NCBI GenBank assembly: GCA_012031875.1
Contig: JAAUSZ010000002.1
Location: 1 to 64,000 of the forward strand
DNA from: Desulfobacula sp.
GTDB lineage: Bacteria > Desulfobacterota > Desulfobacteria > Desulfobacterales > Desulfobacteraceae
Reading direction: 5' to 3'
DNA length: 64,000 nt
Below the pieces are notes generated by a model. It saw only the letters and a program-made list of their open reading frames with translations, searched no databases and was not told where the DNA came from. Of the stretch, positions 9,982-23,794 are shown piece after piece. The number at the start of each line of letters is the position of its first letter. Within the stretch, counting starts at the first letter, position 1. The translations under genes and the position numbers were made by a program.

Positions 9982-10162
9982 AACCAGCCGGAGTTCCGCG
10001 GTTCACAGCCTCCATCACCCCATGAAGACAATATCCTCAAAACCCAAGGCGGTCTCAAAGGCCAAAAAGCCTCTCCTGGCCCACAAAGCCAGTGAGGTCC
10101 GTCCGGACCAGGTCATCCCCTTTGACGAAGATGACAGTTTCAAGGATTTTTAAAGGAGAAGA

Positions 10163-11997
10163 ATGATGTTGCAACGTATAAAACTGGGAACCCGCTTGGT
10201 TCTGGGATTTCTGGCGGTGGCCTTGATCACCCTGGTATTGGGAGTCATCGGATATTACGGGGCAGTGAAAGGTGAAAAATCGGTGCAGGAGATCGGGGCG
10301 GTCAGGCTGCCCGGGATCAACAGCCTCCTTACGATCAAGGGGGAGGCTGAAAAAATCCGGGGGAGCCTGAGGACCCTGGCCATCCCCGGATTAACCGGGG
10401 AGTTGAGGGAGCGCCAGTACAAAAACCTGGCCGAATCCAGGAAAGCCTATGAAGAATCCTGGAAGGACTATGAGAGCCTTCCCCGGAGCCCGGAAGAAGC
10501 AGAGGCCTGGAAAGATTTTGTCCCGGCCTGGGGTATTTTGAAGACGGAAAACAGTAAGCTCGTGGACATCATGCGGCAATGGGACCAGACCGGGATCAGC
10601 GATCCCACGGCCCTGGGCCGCCGGATCGAGTCCTTTACCAAGGATCATTACCAGCGGGTCCAGCAGGTCCTGACCCTCATGAGCATGAACAGGATGTTTG
10701 AGGGCGGCGAAGACCATACCGCGTGCGCGGCGGGAAAATGGATGGCTTCTTTTAAGAGCGACAACCCGGCCATCATGGCCGATATCAAGGCCATGCAGGG
10801 CCCCCACCAGAGGTTCCATGAGGCGATTGGGAAGATTAAGAAGGCCTATGAAAAAGCCGGCGGCGAAGAACAGTTGATTTACACCACGGAAATGGTTCCG
10901 GCCATGGAGCAGGTATTCCGGTATTTTTCCTCCATTACCCGGATCATCGGCGAGGGCATCCTGCTCTCGGACCAGGCCAGGGAGCAGTTGCTGGGGCCCA
11001 TGACCGAGGCCCAGAGAACCGCGCTGGGCCTTCTGGATAAGATGGTCGAGGTCAGCCGGGCCGCGGCCCTTGAAGAAGTGAGGTCCGCCGTGTTCCAATC
11101 GGGATTTCTCAGGGTGTTCTCGGCGGGTGCAGCCGTTGCCGGGGTGGCGCTGGCCATGGGCCTGGGGATTCTCATCGCCCGGGGCGTCAGCCGGACCCTG
11201 ACCGGATCTCCGGGGGCATGGGCGAAGGGGCGAACCAGGTGGCTTCGGCCTCGGCCCAGGTGTCTTCGGCCGGCCAGTCCATGGCCGAAGGGGCGTCCGA
11301 GCAGGCTGCGTCCATTGAAGAGACCTCGTCCTCCATGGAAGAAATGGCCTCCATGACCAGGCGGAATGCCGAAAACGCGGGGAACGCGGACGGGCTCATG
11401 AGGGAGGCCAACCAGGGGGTGACCACGGCCAATGCCGCCATGGGCCGGTTGACCGAGTCCATGCGGGAAATTTCCAAGGCGGGTGAAGAAACCTCCAGGA
11501 TCATCAAAACCATAGATGAAATCGCCTTCCAGACCAACCTTCTGGCCTTGAACGCCGCGGTTGAAGCGGCCCGGGCCGGGGAGGCCGGGGCCGGGTTCGC
11601 CGTCGTCGCGGATGAGGTGAGAAACCTGGCCATGCGGGCTGCGGCTGCGGCCGGAGACACGGCCCGGCTCATCGAGGGGATGGTGAAAAAGGTCACCGAC
11701 GGGTCCGGTCTGGTGTCCACCACCAGTGAGGCCTTTGGCAAAGTCGCGGAAAGCACGGGCAAGGCGGGCGCCCTGGTGACGGAAATCGCCCAGGCCTCCA
11801 GGGAACAGTCCGGCGGTATTGACCAGGTGAATATTGCCATGGCCCAGATGGACAAGGTGGTCCAGCAGAATGCGGCCAATGCCGAAGAATCCGCGTCCGC
11901 GGCCGAAGAAATGAGCGCCCAGGCCGAACAGTTGAAGGAATTTGTGGACGAGCTGGTCATGCTGGTAACGGGCCGGAGAACCGGTAAAGATTTTTAA
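10163..11997 (+). CDS. Methyl-accepting chemotaxis protein (MCP 2) with periplasmic CZB-like motif; frameshifted near 11205
   Basis: ORF 10163-11356 (sensor) continues in another frame as 11218-11997 (signalling domain); 13-nt deletion relative to MCP 1. Confidence 0.88.
11215..11958 (+). repeat. MCP signalling-domain duplication, copy 2
   Basis: Near-identical to about 9223-9966, e.g. gaagaaatgagcgcccaggccgaacagttgaaggaatttgtgga. Confidence 0.85.
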
Positions 11998-12091
11998 AGG
12001 TGGCGGGTTTTATCAAAATCGGGTATGAAAGAGCTTAAGATCTGATATGAATGGTGGCAGTATATGGTGGCAATATAATGAGGATATAATG

Positions 12092-14603
12092 ATGGCTTCT
12101 CAAGAGATGCACAATTTGATTGAAAAGCTGGCCTGCGATTTCATGATGGCGAATCCGGAAGAACCCGAAACCCTGTCCGGACTGTTGCCGGTATTAAAGC
12201 GGATTCATGACCAGTGCCGGGACCTGAAGCTGGAGCCCGAGGCCAAAAGCACCAAAAAGGCCAGGAAAATGATTAAGGGCCTGCTGGGCCGCCCTGATGA
12301 ACCTGAGGCAAGGATGACGGCCCTGGGGGATTTGATCACCTCCCTGTCCTTTTCCCTGAGGGAGGGGGAAGAACAAAAAGAAACGGCTGAAGAACCGGAG
12401 CCCCTGTCCCCGGCAGAGGGTCCGGACCCCGGGGAGGATGATTTCCAGGCCATTGAGGAAAGCCTTGAGACCTTTTCCTGTCTCATTAATTTTCTGTGTC
12501 CGGGAGAAATTCCCGACCTGGGCGCCCTGATCCGCCAACTGGATGTTCTGATAAAGGCTTCGGAAAATGACGGGCTTCGCACCTTTCATGAGGTGGCCCA
12601 CGCGTGCAGGCGCTATGTGGAAAACATGACCCTGGAAAATATCTGTCATGTCAAGCCCATTGAGGAAGGGGTCCTGCTGTTAAAATCCATCTTTTTCCAT
12701 CGCAAAAAGGAAAGGCCTTCCTTTTGATTATTCCGATATCCTGGAGCTTTTAACGGCCGGGTTTGAAACCGCGGGGACCCGCAAGGCAGAGGAGGCGGAG
12801 GAAAAGGTGGCCGGGCCCCTGCCCCAGGCCGGGCCCGAGAAGATATCCCTGGATGACATGGAGATCCTGGCGGATTTTGTTTCCGAGGCCTTTGAAAATC
12901 TGGAGACCATAGAGATCAAGCTCATCGACCTGGAACAGGACCCCGACAACAAGGATATCATCAATGATATCTTCCGGCCTTTTCATACCATCAAGGGGGT
13001 ATCCGGTTTCCTGTCCCTGACCAAGATCAATAAACTGTCCCATGCCACAGAAAATCTTTTGGACAGCGCCAGGAGCGGGGATTTCGCCATGAACCGCACG
13101 GCCATTGACGCCATCCTTGAATCCGTGGATGTCCTCAAGGCCCTCATCGAAAGGGTCAGGGACGGCTACCAGACCGGGTTTCTCCAGCCCGATGACGACA
13201 TTGACACAGAGGCCCTGAGAAAGAAATTTCAGCGCCTCCAGTCCTCCCCGGCCCATGGGGAAAACGAACTCCTGGGGGAAATCCTGGTCCGGGAAAAGGC
13301 TGTGGACCGGGAGAGCATCGAAAAAGCCCTGGAAATCCAGAAAGAATTTCCGGATAAAAAAATCGGGGAAATCCTGGTGGAAGCGAAAAAGGCTGATCCG
13401 GTCCGGGTTGCCTCGGCCCTGGCCGAGCAGAATTCCCTCCGGAACAAACCCGATACCCAGGTCAAGGTCAGCACCCAGAAACTGGACGATTTGGTGGATT
13501 TTGCCGGGGAACTGGTCATTGCCCAGGCCATGCTTCGCCAGAAAACCTCCCATGATCCGGCCTTAAACCAGAGCGTGGCCCATCTGGGCCAGATCGTCAC
13601 CAATATGCAGAATATCGCCATGTCCATGCGGATGATTCCCATCAAGGCCACCTTCATGAAAATGATCCGGCTGGTCCGGGATCTTTCCCGGAAGGTGGGA
13701 AAGGACGTGAACCTGTCCATGGCCGGAGAAGATACGGAGATCGACCGGAATGTGGTGGATGCCCTGTATGAACCCATGGTGCACATGATCCGGAATTCCC
13801 TGGACCACGGCATCGAGCCCGCAACGGAACGCAGGGCCAAGGGGAAGGCTTCCCAGGGCAATATCTTCCTTAGGGCCTATCACAAGGGCGGCCATATTAT
13901 TATTGAAATCGAAGACGACGGCCGGGGCCTGGACCGGGAGAAAATCCTTAAAAAAGCCGTGGACACGGGCCTTATCACGGGCCATGAGCAGATGACCGAC
14001 GCCCGGATTTATGACCTCATCATGGAACCGGGGTTTTCAACCGCGGAAAAAATCACCGATGTATCGGGCCGGGGCGTGGGCATGGATGTGGTCAAGGCCG
14101 GCATTGAAAAATTCAGGGGGCATCTGGCCATTGCTTCCAAAAAAGACAACGGCACCAAATTCACCATCAGTCTTCCCCTGACCCTGGCCATCATCGACGG
14201 CATGCTCATCCGGATTGAGACGGAAAAATACGTCATCCCCACCACAGCCGTGCAGAAAGCCTTTAAACCGGGGCCGGAGGATTATTTCACCGTGGAAGGC
14301 AAGGGCGAAATGGTCAAAGACAGGGGGAGCCTGATCCCCCTCATCCGGCTGACCGATATTTATCCGCGCGGCAGCGCAAAAAAGCCGGTCCAGGACTGCC
14401 TGGTGGTGGTGGTGGAATCCAAGGACGAAAAAAGGGCCCTTCTTATTGATGAGCTGCTCGGCAAGGATGAATACGTGATCAAAAGCCTCGGGTCCAGCCT
14501 TGAAAACATCAAGGGCATCGCGGGCGGGGCCATCCTGTCCGACGGCCGGGTGGGACTGATCCTGGATATCCACGGGATTTTTTCCATTGCCCAGGAAGGA
14601 TGA
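12092..14603 (+). CDS. cheA: Chemotaxis histidine kinase CheA with extended N-terminus; frameshifted near 12704-12708
   Basis: ORF 12047-12727 and CheA ORF 12807-14603 join as ...GVLLLKSIFFHRK/...PFDYSDILELLTAGFETAG...; FHTIKGVSGFL HPt, H-kinase dimerisation, MVHMIRNSLDHGIEP, CheW-like C-term. Confidence 0.88.
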
Positions 14604-14658
14604 TGCAGAAATCGTGTTGAAGCTGAACCCAAGACAGGGAAGGTAAGGGGAAATATCC

Positions 14659-15129
14659 ATGAAGCAGATTGTGGGCGTGGCAGACATGAAACTGAGCAAT
14701 AATCCGGCTGAGTCCGTGATCACCTATTCCCTGGGCTCCTGCATCGGGCTTGTGGTCTATGATCCGGCTGTCCGGGTGGGCGGAATCCTGCACTATATGC
14801 TGCCGGAATCTTCCATAGACAGGGACAAGGCCGTTGCAAGGCCCCTTATGTTTGCCGATACCGGTATCCCCATCCTGTTCAAGAGCGCCTATCAACTGGG
14901 CGCGGTCAAGTCCCGGATGCAGATCTATGTGGCCGGGGGCGCGGAAATCCTGGACCAGAAGGGATTTTTCAATATCGGCAAAAGAAATTACCTGGCCTTG
15001 AAAAAGATGTTTTTTAAAAACAATGTCCTCATCCACAGGCAGGATGTGGGCGGGAATATCAACCGCACCGTCAGACTTGAAATCGGGACCGGAGATATTT
15101 ATGTCAAGACCTCCGGCGGCCGGAGGTGA
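14659..15129 (+). CDS. cheD: Chemoreceptor glutamine deamidase CheD
   Basis: YSLGSCIGLVVYDPAVRVGGILHYMLPES. Confidence 0.95.
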   Translation: MKQIVGVADMKLSNNPAESVITYSLGSCIGLVVYDPAVRVGGILHYMLPESSIDRDKAVARPLMFADTGIPILFKSAYQLGAVKSRMQIYVAGGAEILDQKGFFNIGKRNYLALKKMFFKNNVLIHRQDVGGNINRTVRLEIGTGDIYVKTSGGRR

Positions 15130-15133
15130 AAAT

Positions 15134-15982
15134 ATGATTGCCCTTCAGGCGCTTCTATCTGAAATCCGGAATCTGAAACCCATCCCTGCCGTGGCGAACC
15201 AGCTCCTGGCCCTGGTGGATGATCCCGGCAGTTCCATGGAAGATATCGCAGCGGTCATCCAGTATGATCCGGTCATGACGGCCAATGTCCTTCGGACCTG
15301 CAACTCAGCCTATTTCGGGCTCAAGCATCCCGCGGAATCCATTAAGGACGCCGTCAGTATGCTGGGTATGGACCAGGTCATCGAGCTGGTCCTGATCAAA
15401 TCCATGTCCGGCAGCCTGTCCGGCCGGCAGAACGGTTACGGCCTGGAAGAAGGGGAGATGTGGCGGTATTCCGTGTCCTCGGCCGTGATCGCCAGGCAGA
15501 TCGCGGCAAAGCTGGGCCTGGGCAATCAGAGTACGATTTTTACCGCCTGCCTGGTCAAGGATATCGGCAAGCTCATCCTGGAAAAATATGTGGCAAAGCA
15601 ACGGGATCAGATCCTGGCCCTGATGGAAGAAGAAGGCTTAAGTTTCCGGGAAGCAGAAAAACAGGCCCTGGGAATCGACCATGCCGAACTGGGGGCCATG
15701 ATCGCCAAAACCTGGAAATTCAGTCCCAGGATGGTGAAAATCATCCGGCACCACCATCTGGCCGACGAAACCATGATCAGGGACAGGGAGGTCGCGGTGG
15801 TGTACCTGGCCGATTGTATCGCCATGATGATCGGCATGGGGGTGGGCTCTGACGGGCTCGCCTACCGGTTCAGGGATGAGGCCGTGCGGGAACTGGGCCT
15901 TAATGCCGATGATACGGCGTTGATCATCGCGGATTTTGCCGGTCACATGCAGGAAATCGAAAATTTATTAAATATGGTTTAG
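15134..15982 (+). CDS. HDOD domain-containing protein
   Basis: IPAVANQLLALVDDPGSSMEDIAAVIQYDPVMTANVLRTCNSAYFG; HHHLADE. Confidence 0.92.
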   Translation: MIALQALLSEIRNLKPIPAVANQLLALVDDPGSSMEDIAAVIQYDPVMTANVLRTCNSAYFGLKHPAESIKDAVSMLGMDQVIELVLIKSMSGSLSGRQNGYGLEEGEMWRYSVSSAVIARQIAAKLGLGNQSTIFTACLVKDIGKLILEKYVAKQRDQILALMEEEGLSFREAEKQALGIDHAELGAMIAKTWKFSPRMVKIIRHHHLADETMIRDREVAVVYLADCIAMMIGMGVGSDGLAYRFRDEAVRELGLNADDTALIIADFAGHMQEIENLLNMV

Positions 15983-15998
15983 AACCAGGGGAAAACTC

Positions 15999-16424
15999 AT
16001 GTCATACTCAATACTCATTGTCGATGATTCCATGCCCATGCGGTCCGTCATAAAGAAAACCATCCGGGCCGCGGGGTATTCAAATTCCGAATTCCTGGAC
16101 GCGGCCAATGGAAAAGAAGCCCTGAACCTGATGAAAAACAACTGGGTGGACATGGTTCTGACCGACCATAACATGCCGGTCATGAACGGCCTGGATTTTA
16201 TCCGGGCCGTCAAGGCCGACGATCTTTTAAAGACCATTCCCATGGTGGTGATCACCACAGAGGGAAATGAACTCAGGATCAGGGAATTTATGGAATGCGG
16301 CGCCGCGGGCTACCTTGCAAAACCTTTTGCGGCAGAGGATATCAGGGATTTAATAGTGAAATTTCTCGGGGAGGCAAGCTATGATGAAGACGATTCTGAC
16401 GGCAATGAAAACCTCGATTTCTGA
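15999..16424 (+). CDS. CheY-like response regulator
   Basis: SILIVDDSMPMRSVIKKT; VLTDHNMPVMNGLDFI; LAKPF. Confidence 0.95.
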   Translation: MSYSILIVDDSMPMRSVIKKTIRAAGYSNSEFLDAANGKEALNLMKNNWVDMVLTDHNMPVMNGLDFIRAVKADDLLKTIPMVVITTEGNELRIREFMECGAAGYLAKPFAAEDIRDLIVKFLGEASYDEDDSDGNENLDF

Positions 16425-16830
16425 GGTCATGGAGACCATGTTTTTCCTGCCGGTCGAATTTTTGGAAAATCCGTCCCAAAAACAGATAAAGGCGCTTAAG
16501 GGAAGGCGGAACAAGGCCTGTTGCCTTGATTTTTCCGGGGAGTATTCCGGCAGTGTGTTTCTCCTGGTTCCTGAACCCCTTCTCCTGGAAATGGCTGAGA
16601 ATTTCATGGGGGAGGCAGGGGAGTCCCTGGGGCTTGAACTTCTGGAAGGCACCCTGACGGAAACCGTGAATATGGTGGCCGGCAACGCCCTGAGAAAGGT
16701 CAAGGCCGGGATCCCGTTTGAACTGAGTATCCCCAGGCTGATCCCGGGACCGGAATTTCCCGAAACCGGGGAAACCCTGATCATTAACACCCCGGGGCCG
16801 GAAATGGCCGTTCACATCGCTCTCCGGTGA
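16381..16830 (+). CDS. CheX/CheC-like chemotaxis phosphatase family protein
   Basis: 149 aa; ETVNMVAGNALRKV matches the CheX ExxNxxxG helix; sits between cheY and cheB. Confidence 0.75.
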   Translation: MMKTILTAMKTSISEVMETMFFLPVEFLENPSQKQIKALKGRRNKACCLDFSGEYSGSVFLLVPEPLLLEMAENFMGEAGESLGLELLEGTLTETVNMVAGNALRKVKAGIPFELSIPRLIPGPEFPETGETLIINTPGPEMAVHIALR

Positions 16831-19666
<2,836 letters not shown>

Positions 19667-19711
19667 CCCTGGTTCAGGCCCGGGATGGGGTTAAGAAGGA
19701 CAATAGGGAGC

Positions 19712-20074
19712 ATGAAAAAAATTCTGGTGATGGATGACGAAGCATCGATCCGGTCAATGCTGAAAAAGTTTCTTGAACGGGAAGGATATTTTGTCCTTAC
19801 CGCGGCCGATGGAAAAGAAGGCATGGCACTCTTTGACAGATACGTGGACCTGGTGGTCACCGATCTTATCATGCCGGAAAAGGAAGGGATGGAGGTCATC
19901 ATGGAGTTAAGGAAAAAATTTCCGGAGGTGCCGGTGATCGCCATGTCCGGGGGGGGACGGAATTCTCCGGAAAGCTACCTGAATACGGCCAGATTATTGG
20001 GCGCCGGGACCGTCCTTGAAAAGCCCGTCCAGACGGGCATCCTTCTGGATGCCGTGAAAAGGGCGCTGAAATGA
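19712..20074 (+). CDS. Response regulator (single REC domain)
   Basis: MKKILVMDDEASIRSMLKKFL, LVVTDLIMPEKEG, EKPV. Confidence 0.93.
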   Translation: MKKILVMDDEASIRSMLKKFLEREGYFVLTAADGKEGMALFDRYVDLVVTDLIMPEKEGMEVIMELRKKFPEVPVIAMSGGGRNSPESYLNTARLLGAGTVLEKPVQTGILLDAVKRALK

Positions 20075-20102
20075 TCACCCGGCATGTTTTGGAGGGGATA
20101 AG

Positions 20103-20837
20103 ATGACGGGTTCCGTTTATACCAAAGCCGGTCTTTTAAACATCATTGATGCCCTGCCGCTGGCCATTGCCGTGATGGACAAGGACCGGCGGGTGGTCCT
20201 GGCCAACCGGAAAATCCTTCTGGTGGTAAACAAGGAGGAAGACCGGCTCATCGGGTACGTGGGCGGCGAGGCCTTTGGCTGTATCCACCACAATGACGCA
20301 CCCCGGGGCTGCGGGTATGGCAAAGACTGCCTGAAGTGTAAGATAAGGGAGGCTCTTCTTGAAACATTGGAGAAAAAGAAGACACTGAACGGGGTGGAGG
20401 CCGTCATGGAGTTCAAGGATCTGGGTGAACGGTGCCTCCGGGTCTCCACCTCCCCCATGGTGCTGAACCATGAAGAGGTCGCGCTTCTTTCCGTCGAGGA
20501 TATCACCGAGGCAAAAATCCATGAGCAGACCCGTCTTGAAAAAGAGAAACTGTCCGCGGCCTTGAAAACCGCGGGCGCGGTCTGCCATGAATTAAACCAG
20601 CCCCTGATGGTCATCCTGGGGTTTTCGGAAATCCTGCTGGAGGATCTGCCCAAGGACGCGGCCCAGAGGCGGAATATCCTGTCGATCAAAGAACAGGCGG
20701 ACCGGCTGGGAAGCATCACCCATAAGCTCATGTCCATGACCCGGTTTAAAACCAAAACCTATCTCAGTGGTGAGATAATAGATATTGATGCCGCTTCAGA
20801 AGGAAATGATGAACCGGATAAAGGGAGGGAACCATGA
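20103..20837 (+). CDS. PAS domain protein with HisKA-like H-box but no HATPase_c domain
   Basis: PAS with C-x9-C...C-x2-C cluster; H-box GAVCHELNQPLMVILGFSEILLEDL; ends before N/G boxes; stop overlaps next ATG. Confidence 0.8.
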   Translation: MTGSVYTKAGLLNIIDALPLAIAVMDKDRRVVLANRKILLVVNKEEDRLIGYVGGEAFGCIHHNDAPRGCGYGKDCLKCKIREALLETLEKKKTLNGVEAVMEFKDLGERCLRVSTSPMVLNHEEVALLSVEDITEAKIHEQTRLEKEKLSAALKTAGAVCHELNQPLMVILGFSEILLEDLPKDAAQRRNILSIKEQADRLGSITHKLMSMTRFKTKTYLSGEIIDIDAASEGNDEPDKGREP

Positions 20838-21222
20838 TATCTGAAAAAAAATTCTGGTGGTTGATGATGAAAAGGCCGTTATCAGCCTTTTAAAACAGGC
20901 CTTTACAAGGGCCGGCTTTGCCGTCGTCACCGCGGAAAGCGCGGAAGAGGCCCTGGTGCTGCTGGAGCAGGAAGAAATGTTTGTCATGTTCCTGGACCTG
21001 AACCTGCCGGAGATGAACGGCATTGACCTGTGCCGGCAGATCAAAAAGGATAACCCCCTGTCCGTTGTCTTTGCAGTGACCGGATATGCCTCCCTTTTTG
21101 AACTGGTGAACTGCCGGGAGGCCGGGTTTGACGACTATTTTAAAAAACCGGTGGATATGAGAACCCTGGTGAAATCGGCCACCGACGCGTTTGAACGGAT
21201 CGGGCGCTGGAGAAAAAAGTAA
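20834..21222 (+). CDS. Response regulator (single REC domain), frameshifted in A8 tract 20844-20851
   Basis: MISEKKILVVDDEKAVISLL with one added A; FLDLNLPEMNG; KKPV. Confidence 0.85.
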
Positions 21223-21256
21223 CCAGGGAAACAGCAGTATGAAAAAAGGATAAATC

Positions 21257-23794
21257 ATGTCTTGGCTGGTCCCGTCGATTACCGCCACAATGGTTGGAAC
21301 TGCAATCCTTGCGGCCTGTTATCTTTATGTCTATTCCCTGGATCGCCAACCCTATCTGAAGGTATGGGCCATAAGCTGGGCTGTTTATTTTATCCGGTAT
21401 GCACTCCTGCTGGTGATGCCGGCCCGGCAGAAAAGTCCCTTTCTGCTCATCGGCAACCAGCTTGCATGTCTTTTAAGCGGGATTCTGCTCCTGTACGGGT
21501 CCTATCTGTTCATAGGTAAAAAATTCCCCCGGATCTTTCTCTATTTATCCGTGCCGGGCGCCCTGTGGATTTTTATCAGCATTTTGAACCGGTATTCCTT
21601 TCTGGCCATGTCCCTGCCGACCTTTGGGTTTCTGGCCTATATCTATATATGGACAGGCGTGATTTTCATAAAAGCCTTCCCGTCGGAAAAAAAAGAAGCT
21701 GCGGTTGTGGGGGCGGGATTCATTGTCTGGGGGATTCATAAGGCAGGGTATCCCTTTCTCCAGCCCGTGGTCTGGTTTGCCCCTGGGGTATCTTTTTCCG
21801 CATTTATCGAATTTGTCGTGGCCCTGGGCCTGCTTCTGGTTTATTTCCGGAAACCAGGAATGATTTACAGGCCAGCAATGAAAAATTCCGGGCGGCCTTT
21901 TTTACAAGCCCGGATTCCATCAACCTCAACAGACTCGAGGATGGAAGGTATATAGAGATAAACGAGGGCTTTACAAAGATCATGGGGTATTCCCGGAAAG
22001 ACGTGATGGGGAAATCTTCTCTGGACTTTAATATCTGGAATAATCCGGAAGACAGGAACCGTCTGGTTTCCGGGCTGAAAAAATCCGGGGTGGTGGAGAA
22101 CCTGGAAGCGGATTTTCTCGGAAAAGACGGACAAATCAGAACCGGCCTCATGTCGGCCCGGATACTGAAAACCGGAGACGAAAGCCTTATTCTTTCCATC
22201 ACCCGGGACATCACGGACAGAAAACGGATGGAAGCGGATCACAAACGGTTGCTGACCGCCATTGAACAGGTCGCCGAGGGCATTATCATCACCGACGTGA
22301 ACGGCATCATTGAATATGTGAACCCGTCCTTTGAAACGCTTACCGGCTATTCCCACGAGGAATTCATGGGGCAGACCCCGAGGATCCTGAAAAGCGGGGA
22401 GCAGGATGCGTCCTTTTACCGCCGCATGTGGGAGACCATCACCTCCGGGGCCACCTGGAACGGCCGGATCATCAATAAAAAAAGGACGGTTCTTTTTATA
22501 CGGAAGACACCACCATTTCTCCGGTCTTTGACCCCTCCGGCAAAATCATCAATTTTGTGGCGGTGAAACGGGATGTCACCCATGATCTCAGGATAGAGGA
22601 AAAGCTGAGGCAGTCCCAGAAGATGGAGGCCATCGGCACCCTGGCCGGCGGGATCGCCCATGATTTTAATAATATTCTTTTCCCCATTGTGGGCCATACC
22701 GAAATGCTCATGGAGGATATTCCCGAAGACGGCCCCGTCCGGAGCAGCCTGGCCGAGATTTATGCCGGGGCCTTGAGGGCCAGGGATCTGGTCCATCAGA
22801 TCCTGGCCTTTGCCCGGCAGGAGAAAAATGAGGCCAAACTCATGAAGATGCAGCCCATTATCAAAGAGGCCCTGAAGCTGATAAGGTCCACCATCCCCAC
22901 CACCATTTCCATGCGCCAGAACCTCCAGGCCGACTGCGGGGCCGTAACGGCAGACCCGACGCAAATCCACCAGATCATCATGAACCTGGCCACCAATGCG
23001 TACCACGCCATGGAAAAGACCGGCGGGGAACTCTTTGTCGGCTTAAAAGAAATCCGGCTGGGCCGGGAGGACCGCTTCAGCCCGGACCTGACCCCCGGAA
23101 CCTTTGCCTGCCTCACCGTGGCCGATACCGGCGAGGGCATGAATAAGGAGGTCATGGAAAAAATTTTTGACCCGTTTTTTACCACCAAGGAAAACGGGAA
23201 AGGAACCGGGATGGGCTTGTCCGTGGTTCACGGGATAGTCTCGGGCATGAACGGCGCGGTCCAGGTCTATAGCGAGCCCGGAAAAGGGACGGAATTCCAT
23301 GTCTACCTGCCCACGGCCGGGACCCTTTCGGAAAACCGGGAGCAAAGGGCGGCCGAACCCATACCGGGCGGCAAAGAACGCATCCTCCTGGTGGATGATG
23401 AAAAAGCCATCATCACCATGGAACAACAGAAGCTGGAACGGTTGGGGTACCGGGTGGCGTCCCGCACCAGCAGCCTTGAAGCCCTGGAAGCCTTTAAGGC
23501 CGGCCCGGACCGGTTCGATCTCGTGATCACGGACCTGGCCATGCCCGCCATGCCCGGGGACCGGCTGGCCGGGGAATTGCTCCGGATCCTCCGGACATCC
23601 CCATTCTCATCTGTACCGGATTCAGCGAGACCCTGACCGAGGAGACCATCAAAAGCCTCGGGATCAGGGGGCTTGTATTAAAACCGGTGATTGTCGCGGA
23701 CCTTGCCAAGAAAATACGGGAGGTCCTGGACGGAGAAAGAAACGATACGGCGATAGATAAAAGGATGACGGATGGCCCGAAAACCAACCTATGA
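21257..23794 (+). CDS. Membrane PAS-PAS hybrid histidine kinase with C-terminal REC, split by three frameshifts
   Basis: TM region (21257-), PAS (21982-22500), [30 protein letters not shown] + HATPase (22557-), REC whose end continues in another frame to 23794; junctions near 21851, 22477-22483, 23590. Confidence 0.85.

Noticed and set aside
8610-10058. Long minus-strand ORF (482 aa) opposite MCP 1; similar 257-aa ORF at 11187-11960
   Set aside because: Shadow of the GC-rich, strongly coding MCP plus strand; Ser/Ala-rich composition without domain features
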